A DNA stretch of 64,000 bases from Allobosea lupini (GTDB taxonomy: Bacteria > Pseudomonadota > Alphaproteobacteria > Rhizobiales > Beijerinckiaceae). Location of the stretch: assembly GCF_900109525.1 (NCBI RefSeq), contig NZ_FOAN01000003.1, positions 620,001 through 684,000 of the forward strand, given 5' to 3'. Under the pieces are notes generated by a model. The model was not told the origin of the DNA. It made no database searches and saw only the letters and a program-made list of their open reading frames with translations. Below are positions 29,450-39,348 of the stretch, piece after piece (within the stretch, counting starts at the first letter, position 1; each line of letters opens with the position of its first letter). The translations under genes and the position numbers were made by a program.

Positions 29450-31717
29450 CTAGACCGGCACCTTCATCTCGGCGGCGAGGGCGGCGAGCAGTGGGCGCAG
29501 GCTGGCGGCGCTATCGGAAGAGGACATCCAGGCGTCGAGGCGCTGGCGCGCCTTGCCGGCGTCGAGCGCGCGCAGCATCGCCTTGACCGGGCCGACCGAC
29601 GCTGCCGACATTGAAAACGAGCGATAGCCGAGCGCGATCAACGCCAGCGTCTCGATCGGCTTGCCGCCCATCTCGCCGCAGACGGTGACCGGGCAGTTCG
29701 CCTTGCCGGCTTCTTCGACGATGTTGCGCAGCGCGCGCAGGCCGGCAATGCCGAGCGGGTCGAAGCGATCGGAGACACGCTTGTTCTCGCGATCGGCCGC
29801 GAACAGGAACTGCATCAGGTCGTTGGTGCCGATCGAGAGGAAATCCGCTTCGCGCGCGATTTCCGGCAGCTCGAACAGCAGCGAAGGCACTTCGACCATG
29901 ACGCCGAGCTTCAGGCTGGCCGGCGCCGGGCGGCCGTCGCGCTCCAGCATGTCCAGCTCGCGCCGCACCAGCGTGCGTGCGCGCAGGAACTCGTTCACCG
30001 TGGCCACCATGGGCAGCATGATCTTCATATCGCTGCCGGCGCCGGCCCGCAGCAGGGCCCGCACCTGCGCACGCAGCAGCCGGGGGCGGTCGAGGCCGAT
30101 GCGGATGGCACGCCAGCCCAGCGCCGGGTTCTCCTCTTCCAGCCGCTCCATATAGGGCAGCACCTTGTCGCCGCCGATGTCGAGCGTCCGGAACGTCACC
30201 GGGCGGCCGTTCGCGACCTTGAGCACCGCATCGTAGAGCGCCTGCTGCTCGGCCGTGGTCGGCATGTGCTGTGCCACCATGAACTGCAGTTCGGTGCGGA
30301 AGAGGCCGACGCCGGAGGCGTTGGTCTCCTCGAGATTGGCCATATCGACCAGCAGGCCGGCATTGATCTGCAGCTGGATCTCGACGCCGTCCTTGGTTAC
30401 CGCGGCCTGCGTCTTGAGCTTGCGATACTGCTCCTGCTTGCGGGCGCGCAGGCGGGCCTTGTCCTTGTAGGCGTTCTCGACGTCGGGCTGCGGCCTGATC
30501 TGCACCTCGCCGGCCTGGCCGTCGACGATGACCGCATCGCCTGCCTGGATCAGTGCGGTGGCGTTGGCGATCTCGCCGACCGCCGGGATGTTGAGCGCGC
30601 GCGCCACGATGGCGATATGGCTGGTCGGGCCGCCCTCCTCGAGCACGACCCCGCGCAGATGCCGGCGGTCATAGTCGAGCAGCGCCGCCGGACCCATCGA
30701 GCGCGCGATCAGGATGGCATTCTCGGGCAAATCCTCGCGTGTGACGCCATTGGACTTGCCGACCAGCGTGCGCAGCAACCGGTTGGCGAGGTCGTCGAGA
30801 TCGTGCAGGCGCTCGCGCAAATAAGGGTCGGTCTGGCGCAGCATCTTGGCGCGGGTGTCCGACTGCACGCGTTCGACCGCGGCCTCGGCGGTGAGTCCGG
30901 TCATCACCACTTCGCGCATCCGCCGCAGCCAGCCCTGGTCGTGCGCGAACATGCGGAAGGTCTCGAGCACATCGCGATGCTCGCCGGTATGGGCGACGTC
31001 GCCGCGCTCGATCAGCTCGTCGATGGCGAGCCGCATCGTCGCGATCGCCGCCTCCAGCCGCTGCACCTCGCGGCCGGGGTCCTCGGCGATCAGGTTGGTG
31101 ATCGCGACGCGCGGTTCGTGCAGTACGGCATGGCCGAGGCCGACCCCGTCGGCGAGGGTGGTGCCGATGCTGTGGATTGGCCGGTCGAGCCCGATGGTCG
31201 CGCCGGGTTTCGACAGCGCCTTCAGGCCGCCGGCGGCGATCATCTCGGCCATGATCATGGCCGTGGTCTGCAGCGACTCGACCTCGTCCTCGCTGTAGAC
31301 GCGCGAGGCCCGGTTCTGCACGACGAGCACGCCCATCACGGCTCCACCGCGCAGGATCGGCACGCCGAGGAAGGAGCGATAGATCTCTTCGCCGGTCTCC
31401 GGGCGGTAGGAGAAGGCCGGGTGCGATTGCGCGTCGGATAGCGCGAGCGGTTCCGCCTCGCTGGCGATCAGGCCGACGAGGCCTTCGCCGGCTCGCATGG
31501 TGGTGAGATGGACCGCCTCGCGGTTGAGGCCTTCGGTGGCGTAGAGTTCGAGCGAGGAATCTTCACGCAGGACATAGACCGAGCACACCTCGGCCACGAG
31601 GTTGCCGGCGATCACGACGACGAGCCTGTCGAGCCGCTCCTGCGGACTGACCGGTGCCGCCATCACCTCGCGGAGACGGCGCAGCAGCACGCCCGATCCC
31701 CCGAGTGCGCCTCGCAT
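29450..31717 (-). CDS. ptsP: PTS-Ntr enzyme I (GAF-containing PEP-protein phosphotransferase)
   Basis: 755 residues. The ATG at 31717 is favoured by GGAGGG eight bases upstream; two TTG codons precede it. An N-terminal GAF domain (residues about 15-160) is followed by the enzyme I core: phospho-histidine in [14 protein letters not shown], and the PEP-binding barrel ending with CGEMGG. It starts the nitrogen-related phosphotransfer chain (EI-Ntr, NPr, EIIA-Ntr), which in Alphaproteobacteria tunes potassium transport, PHB and stress pathways. It is 62 bp downstream of prfA in genome order, transcribed toward it. Confidence 0.95.
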   Translation of the reverse strand: MRGALGGSGVLLRRLREVMAAPVSPQERLDRLVVVIAGNLVAEVCSVYVLREDSSLELYATEGLNREAVHLTTMRAGEGLVGLIASEAEPLALSDAQSHPAFSYRPETGEEIYRSFLGVPILRGGAVMGVLVVQNRASRVYSEDEVESLQTTAMIMAEMIAAGGLKALSKPGATIGLDRPIHSIGTTLADGVGLGHAVLHEPRVAITNLIAEDPGREVQRLEAAIATMRLAIDELIERGDVAHTGEHRDVLETFRMFAHDQGWLRRMREVVMTGLTAEAAVERVQSDTRAKMLRQTDPYLRERLHDLDDLANRLLRTLVGKSNGVTREDLPENAILIARSMGPAALLDYDRRHLRGVVLEEGGPTSHIAIVARALNIPAVGEIANATALIQAGDAVIVDGQAGEVQIRPQPDVENAYKDKARLRARKQEQYRKLKTQAAVTKDGVEIQLQINAGLLVDMANLEETNASGVGLFRTELQFMVAQHMPTTAEQQALYDAVLKVANGRPVTFRTLDIGGDKVLPYMERLEEENPALGWRAIRIGLDRPRLLRAQVRALLRAGAGSDMKIMLPMVATVNEFLRARTLVRRELDMLERDGRPAPASLKLGVMVEVPSLLFELPEIAREADFLSIGTNDLMQFLFAADRENKRVSDRFDPLGIAGLRALRNIVEEAGKANCPVTVCGEMGGKPIETLALIALGYRSFSMSAASVGPVKAMLRALDAGKARQRLDAWMSSSDSAASLRPLLAALAAEMKVPV

Positions 31718-31835
31718 CAACAAAGCCCTCCGCCCGCCTCCACGGCTGTTTCAGCCGGATACCCCCCGCAGACCTGACACCGCAACCGCTGAGTCGCAAG
31801 CGCAAGCTGGGTTGACTGCCCCTAGCGGGCTGCTT

Positions 31836-33389
31836 CTAGCCAGCGGAGGGAGCGTTCGGCAAGGCCTTGCCGCGCGCCGCGCCGCCTTTGCCGTGTGTCG
31901 GTTGGGAGGCCTGAGGAAGCATATCCGCGCGTGCGAGGCTGTTAGTAATGCCCGATTTGCGTGTGTTGCGCCGCGTTTTGGGTCGCCCCGGCGGCACGAT
32001 GTCGCCGCTGGGGATATCGAGGCCGGAGAGGGCAGCGAGATAGCGCGACGTCCACCAGTCGATGTCGGTCGAGGAGATCGTCGCGTAGAGCCGCTCGAAG
32101 CGGCGCTGCCGTTCCGATAGCGGCATGGCGAGTGCGGTCCGGATCGCCTCGGCCACCTCATGGGTGTCGAACGGGTTGACGATCAGCGCCTCGCCGAGTT
32201 GGTGGGCTGCGCCGGCGAAGCGCGACAGCACCAGCACGCCGGGATTGCTGGGATTCTGCGCCGCGACATATTCCTTGGCGACGAGGTTCATGCCGTCGCG
32301 CATCGGCGTCACCAGCCCGACCTGCGCGCGCCGGTAGAGACCGGCGAGAGCGCTGCGCGAATAGGCCTTCTTCACCACCCGGATCGGCGTCCAGTCGAAC
32401 TCGCCGAGCGCGGCGTTGAGGCGGCCGGCGACTTCGTCCGACATCCGGTCGAGCTCGGCATATTCGGGTACGTCGCTGCGCGAGGGGGGCGCGATCTGCA
32501 GCAGGCCGACATCGCCGCGGTATTCCGGATGGTTGCGCAGGAAGGTCCCGAAAGCCTCCAGCCGCTGCACGATGCCCTTGGAATAGTCGAGCCGATCGAC
32601 ACCGATCACCAGCTTGCGGCTGCCAAGAGGGGCAGTCGTCGCCCGCACCGGCTGAGTCGCCGCCCGGATCGACGCCTGGGCGAGTTTGCGGAAACCCTCG
32701 ACGTCGATGCCGATCGGGAAGGCCTGCACCACCGCTTCGCGCTGGCCGGTTCTGACCCGGTTGCCGTCGCGGTGCGCACCGCAGAGCGCGACCAGCCCGC
32801 CGATCAGGTTGGCGACGTCGTTCTGGGTCTGCAGGCCGATCAGGTCGTAGGCCGTCATCGTGCTGATCAGGGTCGATGAGAAGGGCAGGGAGCCGAACAC
32901 CTCGGCCGGCGGCCAGGGGATATGATGGAAGTAGCCGATCCGGTTGGTGACGCCGCGCCGCCGCAACTCGGCCGCGAGCGGGATCAGGTGGTAGTCATGG
33001 ATCCAGATGACGTCGTCGGGCTTGAGCAGCGGGATGAGCAGCCGGGCGAAACGGCGGTTGACGCCGAGATAGCCGGCATAGTCGGCGCGGGTGAACTCGG
33101 TCAGGCCGAGCCGGTAATGCATCAGCGGCCAGAGCGCGCGGTTGGCGAAGCCGAGATAATAGCTCTGGCGCTCGGCCTCGGTCAGGTCGGTGACGGCGTA
33201 GCTGACCTTGCCGTGCTTGACCGGCTCCAACTGCGCCGCAGGCTCGCTGCTGACCGCTCCGCTCCAGCCGAACCAGAGGCCGCCATGTTGCTCGAGGGCC
33301 GAACGCAATGCGACTGCCAGGCCACCTGCCGCCACCTTTTCGCCGCGTTCGGGCATGGTGACGCGGTTGGACACGACGACAAGACGCAT
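31836..33389 (-). CDS. otsA: Trehalose-6-phosphate synthase
   Basis: 517 residues of glycosyltransferase family 20. N-terminal RLVVVSNRVTMPE and the nucleotide-sugar loop GGLAVALRSAL are intact, as are WIHDYHL and the late RDGMNLVAKEYVA. It joins UDP-glucose and glucose-6-phosphate to trehalose-6-phosphate, an osmoprotectant precursor. The last 45 residues are a basic, low-complexity tail (RPKTRRNTRKSG...) beyond the usual family end. It is divergent from otsB, with a 219-bp shared promoter region. Confidence 0.95.
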   Translation of the reverse strand: MRLVVVSNRVTMPERGEKVAAGGLAVALRSALEQHGGLWFGWSGAVSSEPAAQLEPVKHGKVSYAVTDLTEAERQSYYLGFANRALWPLMHYRLGLTEFTRADYAGYLGVNRRFARLLIPLLKPDDVIWIHDYHLIPLAAELRRRGVTNRIGYFHHIPWPPAEVFGSLPFSSTLISTMTAYDLIGLQTQNDVANLIGGLVALCGAHRDGNRVRTGQREAVVQAFPIGIDVEGFRKLAQASIRAATQPVRATTAPLGSRKLVIGVDRLDYSKGIVQRLEAFGTFLRNHPEYRGDVGLLQIAPPSRSDVPEYAELDRMSDEVAGRLNAALGEFDWTPIRVVKKAYSRSALAGLYRRAQVGLVTPMRDGMNLVAKEYVAAQNPSNPGVLVLSRFAGAAHQLGEALIVNPFDTHEVAEAIRTALAMPLSERQRRFERLYATISSTDIDWWTSRYLAALSGLDIPSGDIVPPGRPKTRRNTRKSGITNSLARADMLPQASQPTHGKGGAARGKALPNAPSAG

Positions 33390-33608
33390 GATGCCTCACA
33401 TTTTGCTGACGCTGCCGCAAAGGCGCGGGAACAGAACGCGCGGGCAGGCGTAATGTTTCGTGTGACGCCGGCTTTGCCGGCCGCTTCGCGTCGCCGCCGT
33501 GACCGGATCTTGGCGACCTCGCGCCAAACTGAACCTCGAATGTGGCGAGGAGGGGACGCTTTCACGATTGTCGTCCTTTCGCCCGTTTCACCCTCTAACC
33601 AGGTCGTC
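33390..33608. promoter_or_regulatory. Divergent otsA/otsB promoter region
   Basis: This 219-bp gap separates the divergent trehalose synthase and phosphatase genes and should carry both promoters, probably stress-controlled. No strong operator or palindrome is apparent. Confidence 0.4.
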
Positions 33609-34406
33609 ATGTCACAGATGCTGAGTCCCGGGGTCGCTGAACCTCCCGCAAAAGCCGTTGCCGTCAGCGGGCAGATCGCGCTGTTCCTCGATTTCGACGG
33701 AACCCTGGTCGAGATCGCGCCCTCGCCGGAGGATGTGCGGATCGACCGGCGCCTGCCTGAAGCCCTGGACGCATTGCGTCAGCGGCTCGGCGGCGCACTG
33801 GCCCTGGTCTCCGGGCGCCCAGTGGCGCTGCTCGACAAGATGATGGCGCCCTATCGCTTCGACGCTGCCGGTCTGCATGGCGCCCAGATCCGCCTTGGCA
33901 GTGAGGATGCGCCGGTCGCCGCTCCCGCGGAAGCGCTCCACGCTGCGCTCCGCGCCATGGTTCGCTTCGCCAACTCCAATGTCGGCGTCATCATCGAGGA
34001 CAAGCGCCAATCGATCGCGTTGCACTGGCGGCTTGCGCCTGCGCTCGCCGACGAAGCGCTCGCACTGATGGAAGGCCTCGCCGCCGAAATCGGCCCGACG
34101 ATGCGCCTACAGCGCGGCAAGGCTGTCGCTGAGTTGGTCCCGGCGAGCGCAAGCAAGGGCGGCGCTATTACCTGGCTGATGCAGCAGGACGCCTATGCCG
34201 GGCGCACGCCGGTCTTCGTCGGCGACGACGTTACCGACGAGGATGGCTTTGCCGCGGTCAATGCGGCCTCGGGTCTGTCGATCCGGATCGGCGATGGCCA
34301 GACCTGCGCCCGCCATCGTCTGGCCTCGCCTACGGCACTTCGCCAGGTTCTGCTCGCTGCCGCCGACGGCGGCGACCTCACGCTCGAAACCTTTCTCCAG
34401 AACTGA
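33609..34406 (+). CDS. otsB: Trehalose-6-phosphate phosphatase
   Basis: 265 residues of the HAD superfamily. The nucleophile motif is LFLDFDGTLVEI (residues 23-34), the Ser of motif II lies in LVSGRPVALL, and motif IV in VFVGDDVTDEDGFAAV. It converts trehalose-6-phosphate to trehalose. A long open frame extends upstream, but this ATG directly precedes the conserved fold. Divergent from otsA and 14 bp before a GH15 gene, so one trehalose cluster. Confidence 0.95.
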   Translation: MSQMLSPGVAEPPAKAVAVSGQIALFLDFDGTLVEIAPSPEDVRIDRRLPEALDALRQRLGGALALVSGRPVALLDKMMAPYRFDAAGLHGAQIRLGSEDAPVAAPAEALHAALRAMVRFANSNVGVIIEDKRQSIALHWRLAPALADEALALMEGLAAEIGPTMRLQRGKAVAELVPASASKGGAITWLMQQDAYAGRTPVFVGDDVTDEDGFAAVNAASGLSIRIGDGQTCARHRLASPTALRQVLLAAADGGDLTLETFLQN

Positions 34407-34420
34407 CTTCAGGAACCGGC

Positions 34421-36259
34421 ATGACTGTGACGACCACCGCTTCGCCGCGCGTCGCCTCGCTCGATCTCGGCGTCATCGGCAATTGCTCGATCGCCGCGCT
34501 GATCGACCGGCGTGCCCATATCGTCTGGGGCTGCTTTCCGCGCTTCGACCGCGACCCCGTCTTCTGCTCGCTGATCGACAACCAGATCGACGACGGCGAC
34601 GCCGTGCCGAAGAAGGGCGTTTTCGCCATCGAGATGGTCGGGATGACCCGCTGCGAGCAGAGCTATCTCGACAACACCGCGATCCTCTCCTCGGTGCTGT
34701 CAGACGACCAGGGCAATGCGCTGGAGATTCTCGACTTCGCCCCGCGCTTCGTCCGTTTCGAGCGCTTCTTCCGGCCGCCGCAGCTGGTGCGCCGTGTTCG
34801 CCGCATCTCCGGGCGCCCGCGCATCCGCGTCGTGGTCAAGCCTTGCCTCGGCCTCGGCGAGGAGCCGGACGAGATCACCCGCGGCTCGAATCATGTCCGC
34901 TTCGTCGGCGCCGACCAGACGATCCGGCTGACGACGGACGCGCCCGTTTCCTATGTGCTGGAGAGCATTCCGTTTGCGGTCGAGAAGCCGTTCTCCTTCT
35001 TCATCGGCTCGGACGAGGCGCTGCGCGCCGAGATCGAGACGACCTCGCGCGAATTTCTCGACAAGACCACCGACTACTGGCGCGACTGGGTCCGCTCGCT
35101 CTCGATTCCGTTCGAGTGGCAGCGCGAGGTCATCCGTGCCGCGATCACGCTGAAGCTCTGCTCCTTCGAGGAGAGCGGCGCCATCGTCGCGGCGCTGACT
35201 ACCTCGATCCCGGAGGCCCCGGGCACGCAGCGCAACTGGGATTATCGCTTCTGCTGGCTGCGCGACGCCTATTTCGTCGTGCACGCCCTCAATCGCCTGG
35301 GCACGACGCGGACGATGGAGGACTATCTCGGCTTCATCACCAACATCGTCGACACCTATTCGGAGAGCGGCGCAGAGCACCTGCCGCCGCTCTATCCGAT
35401 CACGCGCGGCGGCGAATTGCGTGAGTTCGAGGTGCCTAACCTCGCCGGCTATCGCGGCCATCAGCCCGTGCGCGTCGGCAACGGCGCCGCCACACAGATC
35501 CAGAACGACGGCTATGGCGCCGTCGTGCTCGCCGCGACCCAGTCCTTCTTCGACCGCCGCCTGATCCAGCCGGGCAAGGAGGCGCTCTTCGCGCAGCTCG
35601 AACGCATGGGCGAGCGCGCCATCGCGGTCTTCGACAAGCCCGATGCCGGCCCCTGGGAGCTGCGGGAGAAAGAGGTGGTCCACTCATTCTCCAGCGTGAT
35701 GTGCTGGGCGGCCTGCGACCGGCTTGCCCGCATCGCCGGCACGCTCGGCCGCGCCGATCGCAAGGAATACTGGCGGGCTGAGGCCAAGCGCCTGAAGGGC
35801 ATCATCACCGAACGGATCTGGAACCAGGAGAAGGGTCATTTCGTCTCGACCTTCGACGGCGCCGATCTCGATGCGACGCTGCTGCTGATCGCCGAGCTCG
35901 GCTTCGTCAAGCCGGACGATCCGCGCTACATAGCGACCGTGGAGTCGATCGGCCGCGAGCTCGGCCGCGGCGACCTGATCCTGCGCTATGGCACGCAGGA
36001 CGATTTCGGCTTCATGCACACCGGCTTCCTGATCTGCGCCTTCTGGTATGTCGATGCGCTGCACGCGATCGGCCGCAAGGACGAGGCGAAGGAGCTCTTC
36101 GGCCGCATCCTGCAGCGCCGCAACAGCTTCGGCCTGCTCTCGGAGGATGCCGATCTCGAAACCGGCGAGCTCTGGGGCAACTTCCCGCAGACCTATTCGA
36201 TGGTCGGCCTGATCAATTCGGCGATGCGGTTGAGCAGGAACTGGGAAGAGGCGTTCTGA
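34421..36259 (+). CDS. Glycoside hydrolase family 15 protein (glucoamylase/trehalase-like)
   Basis: 612 residues with an N-terminal beta-sandwich and the GH15 (alpha/alpha)6 barrel. RNWDYRFCWLRDAYF (near residues 269-283) is the substrate-binding signature; a catalytic glutamate likely sits in LPPLYPITRGGELREFE and the other near DADLETGELWGNFPQ. GH15 members of this short type include trehalases and glucan-hydrolysing enzymes. Position directly after otsB suggests trehalose turnover or a glucan that competes with it. Confidence 0.9.
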   Translation: MTVTTTASPRVASLDLGVIGNCSIAALIDRRAHIVWGCFPRFDRDPVFCSLIDNQIDDGDAVPKKGVFAIEMVGMTRCEQSYLDNTAILSSVLSDDQGNALEILDFAPRFVRFERFFRPPQLVRRVRRISGRPRIRVVVKPCLGLGEEPDEITRGSNHVRFVGADQTIRLTTDAPVSYVLESIPFAVEKPFSFFIGSDEALRAEIETTSREFLDKTTDYWRDWVRSLSIPFEWQREVIRAAITLKLCSFEESGAIVAALTTSIPEAPGTQRNWDYRFCWLRDAYFVVHALNRLGTTRTMEDYLGFITNIVDTYSESGAEHLPPLYPITRGGELREFEVPNLAGYRGHQPVRVGNGAATQIQNDGYGAVVLAATQSFFDRRLIQPGKEALFAQLERMGERAIAVFDKPDAGPWELREKEVVHSFSSVMCWAACDRLARIAGTLGRADRKEYWRAEAKRLKGIITERIWNQEKGHFVSTFDGADLDATLLLIAELGFVKPDDPRYIATVESIGRELGRGDLILRYGTQDDFGFMHTGFLICAFWYVDALHAIGRKDEAKELFGRILQRRNSFGLLSEDADLETGELWGNFPQTYSMVGLINSAMRLSRNWEEAF

Positions 36260-36265
36260 GCGAGG

Positions 36266-36889
36266 CTACCCCCGCTTCAGCAGGAACACCGCCTGCGCAC
36301 CGAAGAGGTTCCAGAACCACCAGGGCGCGCTGACGCCAACCCTGCCGCCCGAGACGTCGAGCGCGACGGCACGTTCCTTTTCCGCGCCGACGGCGTCGCA
36401 CAGCGCAACGAAGTCGCGGATGGTGCAGAAATGGATGTTGGGCGTCTCCCACCACGCATAGGGCAGGGAGTCGGTCACAGGCATCCGACCCATGAAGAAG
36501 ACCTGGGTGCGCATGCGCCAATGCCCGAAATTCGGGAAGGAGACGATGGCGCGCCGGCCGATGCGCAGCATGTGTTCCAGCACATCGCGTGGATTGCGGG
36601 TCGCCTGGATGGTCTGCGAGAGGATGACGTAGTCGAAACTGTCGTCGGGATAGTCGGCTAGATCCGTGTCGGCATCGCCCTGGACGACTGAAAGGCCGCG
36701 CGCGACGCAGCCGGCGACGCCTTCGCGCGACAGTTCGATGCCGCGCCCGTCGACGCCGCGCGTCTCGGCGAGCAGCGACAGCAACTCGCCGTCGCCGCAG
36801 CCGACATCGAGCACGCGGGAGCCCGGTGTCACCATCTCGGCGACGAGCCGCAGGTCGATGCGGTTGGTCTGGGTGTCCGCCAGCGCCAT
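36266..36889 (-). CDS. metW: Methionine biosynthesis protein MetW
   Basis: 207 residues of the class I methyltransferase fold (VLDVGCGDGELLSLLAE). MetW is found next to metX across Proteobacteria and is needed for full homoserine acylation activity. The stop of metX is only two bases upstream of this ATG, so they form an operon. It is convergent with the GH15 gene, with 6 bp between stops. Confidence 0.95.
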   Translation of the reverse strand: MALADTQTNRIDLRLVAEMVTPGSRVLDVGCGDGELLSLLAETRGVDGRGIELSREGVAGCVARGLSVVQGDADTDLADYPDDSFDYVILSQTIQATRNPRDVLEHMLRIGRRAIVSFPNFGHWRMRTQVFFMGRMPVTDSLPYAWWETPNIHFCTIRDFVALCDAVGAEKERAVALDVSGGRVGVSAPWWFWNLFGAQAVFLLKRG

Positions 36890-36891
36890 GC

Positions 36892-38070
36892 TCAGATCCC
36901 CCTGGCCCGCGCCGCGGCGCCAATGAAGCCGCGCGTCGTCGCGAACAGGTTGGGCTCCTCCAGCAGGAAGGCGTCGTGGCCCTTGTCGCTTTCGAGCTCG
37001 ACGAAGGAGACCGAGGCGCCGGCCGCGTTGAGGGCGTGCACAATGGCGCGCGAGTCGGCGGTCGGGAACAGCCAGTCGGAGGTGAACGAGGCGACGCAGA
37101 ACCGAGTCCGCGTCCCGGTGAAGGCCTTGGCCAGCACGCCGTCGTGGTCGTCGGCGAGGTCGAAATAGTCCATCGCGCGCGTCACGTAGAGATAGGAATT
37201 GGCGTCGAAGCGCTCGACGAAGCTGACGCCTTGATGGCGCAGGTAGCTCTCGACCTGAAAATCAGCGTCGAAGGTGAAGGTCGGCGCGCTGCGCTCCTGC
37301 AGCTTGCGGCCGAACTTGCGATGCAGTGCCGGCTCCGAGAGATAGGTGATGTGCGCGCCCATGCGCGCCACCGAAAGCCCTTTCGAAGGCCTTGTGCCCT
37401 CGTCGAGATAGCGGCCCTGGCGCCAGTCCGGATCGGCCATCACCGCCTGGCGGCCGACCTCGTGGAAGGCGATGTTCTGGGCCGAGTGCTTGGCGGCGGT
37501 GGCGAGCGGCAGGGCGCTGAACACCCGCGTCGGATAGCTCGCCGCCCACTGCAGCACCTGCATCCCGCCCATCGAGCCGCCAGCGACGCAGAACAGGCTG
37601 TCGATCCCGAGCGAGTCGACGAGATGCGCCTGCGCCCGCACCATGTCGCGGATCGTCACCATCGGGAAGGACAGGCCCCACGGCTTGCCCGTCGCCGGAT
37701 TGGTCGAGGCCGGGCCGGTCGTGCCCATGCAGCCGCCGAGCACATTGGCGCAGATGATGAAGAAGCGGTCGGTGTCGATCGGCTTGCCCGGCCCGATCAT
37801 CGCCGTCCACCAGCCGCCCTTGCCGGTGACCGGGTTGCGGCTCGCGACATACTGGTCGCCGGTCAGGGCGTGGCAGACGAGGACGGCATTCGACCGGGAC
37901 GCATTCAAGGTGCCGTAAGTCTGGTAGGCGATCTGCCAATGCTCGAGCACCGCGCCGGAATCGAGCTGCAGGGCCTTGTCCGGCCCGAACTGGACGAGCA
38001 GGCTCGACGGCTGATTGGCTTCGGCCAGCGGATCGGCGAGGGGTTCGGGAGCTTGCGTCCGGTTCGGCAT
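36892..38070 (-). CDS. metX: Homoserine O-acyltransferase MetX
   Basis: 392 residues of the alpha/beta-hydrolase fold. The nucleophile elbow is [16 protein letters not shown], with the remaining triad in [10 protein letters not shown] (Asp) and [12 protein letters not shown] (His). It acylates homoserine (acetyl-CoA, or succinyl-CoA in some members) in the first committed step of methionine synthesis. I looked upstream for a SAM-II riboswitch, frequent before this gene in the order, and saw none convincing. Confidence 0.95.
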   Translation of the reverse strand: MPNRTQAPEPLADPLAEANQPSSLLVQFGPDKALQLDSGAVLEHWQIAYQTYGTLNASRSNAVLVCHALTGDQYVASRNPVTGKGGWWTAMIGPGKPIDTDRFFIICANVLGGCMGTTGPASTNPATGKPWGLSFPMVTIRDMVRAQAHLVDSLGIDSLFCVAGGSMGGMQVLQWAASYPTRVFSALPLATAAKHSAQNIAFHEVGRQAVMADPDWRQGRYLDEGTRPSKGLSVARMGAHITYLSEPALHRKFGRKLQERSAPTFTFDADFQVESYLRHQGVSFVERFDANSYLYVTRAMDYFDLADDHDGVLAKAFTGTRTRFCVASFTSDWLFPTADSRAIVHALNAAGASVSFVELESDKGHDAFLLEEPNLFATTRGFIGAAARARGI

Positions 38071-38209
38071 TCGGATTTGTCTTGTCGCCCGGTCCGTTCG
38101 TAATAGCGGATATTACCGATGGCGCGGCTCTTCCCGTCTGTCAACGCAGCGATGCGTCGCGAACGCTTTGCCAAGCCCCTCGGTGACCGCTAAGAGACCG
38201 GCACGATTG
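38071..38209. other. Leader region of metX
   Basis: 139 bp between metX and the palindromic element. It should hold the metX promoter and leader. TAATAGCGGATATTA (38101-38115) is a short AT-rich dyad; no riboswitch core could be folded by eye. Confidence 0.3.
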
Positions 38210-38474
38210 AGAGCCTCGAACAAAACCTGAGCAGGTCTGGATGGGTCTTGGAGGAGTCGGATGCCACGAGGAGCGCGCAGCCGATATCCTTCGATATCGG
38301 CAAGTCGCTTCGACGCCGCAGGCGGCCCTCCAAGGCCCACCTTCGGCGCTGGGAATTCGCCCGCCCGCGGCGTCGCGCCGCTTGCCGATACCAACGGTAT
38401 CGGCTGCACGTCGCTCCTGGCGGATCGGACGAATTGCCGGCGTCCAGACCTGCTCAGGTTTTGTTCGAGGCTCT
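38210..38474. repeat. 265-bp palindromic element with perfect 32-bp inverted ends
   Basis: Positions 38210-38241 and 38443-38474 are perfect inverted repeats of 32 bp. The interior continues the symmetry imperfectly to the middle and contains two own hairpins: GCCGATATC/GATATCGGC (38280-38288 with 38293-38301, loop 38289-38292) and GCCGATACC/GGTATCGGC (38384-38392 with 38396-38404). No convincing protein is encoded and no target duplication is visible at the ends. It lies in the divergent spacer between metX and the chorismate mutase gene. The shape is that of a MITE-like or hairpin-forming interspersed repeat. Confidence 0.8.
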
Positions 38475-38491
38475 AACGAAGTCTGGCCATC

Positions 38492-39325
38492 ATGACGCAA
38501 GCCGCTCCGACCACGCTCGCCGACCTGCGCAGCGAGATCGACCGCATCGATGCGGCGATGCACGGCCTGCTGATGGAACGCTCGCAGATCATCGAGACGC
38601 TGATCGCGATCAAGAAGACGCAGGTGTCCGGCTCGGCCTTCCGCCCTGGCCGGGAGGCCGACATGATGAAGCGCCTCGCCTTGCGCCATCAGGGGCTGCT
38701 GCCGCTCGACACGGTCGAGAGCATCTGGCGCATCATCATCGCGACCTTCACCTTCGTGCAGGCGAACTATTCGGTCCATGCCGACATCTCCGGCGGCGAT
38801 GCGGCGATGCGCGACAGCGCTCGCTTCCATTTCGGCTTCACCGTGCCTTTCGTCACCCATGAGGACGCCCGCGCCGTGATCGCGGCGGTGGCGGATTCGG
38901 CCGGTGATCTCGGCATCTTCCGCATGGACCTGGGCGCCAGCGCCGGCGTCTGGTGGCGCGACCTGATCGGCCCCGCCCAGCCCAAGATCATCGCGCGCCT
39001 GCCCTTTATCGAGCGGCCCGACCATCCCGCCGGCACGCCGGTCTACTGCATCGCCAAGCCGCTGACCGACGCCGCCGTGCGCGAGATCGTGCTCTATGCC
39101 GCCCGGGTCGAGCGCTGGTCGGAGCAACTTCGCCACGGCCTCGCCCAGCATCTCGCCGAAGTCTCGGCCAGCGCCGCCGACGGCTCGCATCTGGCGCTGC
39201 TGGTGGCGGCGTCCGGCGAGACGCCGGTCGACGCCATCCGCAGCGCACTCGAACCCGCGGGCCTCAAGGAGCTGACCGAGATCGGCAGCCACGCCGCCCG
39301 CTTCGCCTTCAAATCCGTCCGCTGA
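38492..39325 (+). CDS. Chorismate mutase
   Basis: 277 residues. The N-terminal 90 residues are an AroQ-type helical chorismate mutase ([40 protein letters not shown]). The remaining 185 residues form a separate alpha/beta region typical of the long chorismate mutases of Hyphomicrobiales. It turns chorismate into prephenate. It starts only 17 bp after the palindromic element and heads the run with hisC and the arogenate/prephenate dehydrogenase, that is, phenylalanine/tyrosine synthesis. Confidence 0.9.
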   Translation: MTQAAPTTLADLRSEIDRIDAAMHGLLMERSQIIETLIAIKKTQVSGSAFRPGREADMMKRLALRHQGLLPLDTVESIWRIIIATFTFVQANYSVHADISGGDAAMRDSARFHFGFTVPFVTHEDARAVIAAVADSAGDLGIFRMDLGASAGVWWRDLIGPAQPKIIARLPFIERPDHPAGTPVYCIAKPLTDAAVREIVLYAARVERWSEQLRHGLAQHLAEVSASAADGSHLALLVAASGETPVDAIRSALEPAGLKELTEIGSHAARFAFKSVR

Positions 39326-39348
39326 TCACTCCTTCAAGGTCCAGCCCC

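Noticed and set aside
38071..38200. SAM-II riboswitch upstream of metX
   Set aside because: Expected by family habit, but I could not find the conserved pseudoknot core in the 130 bp before the start.
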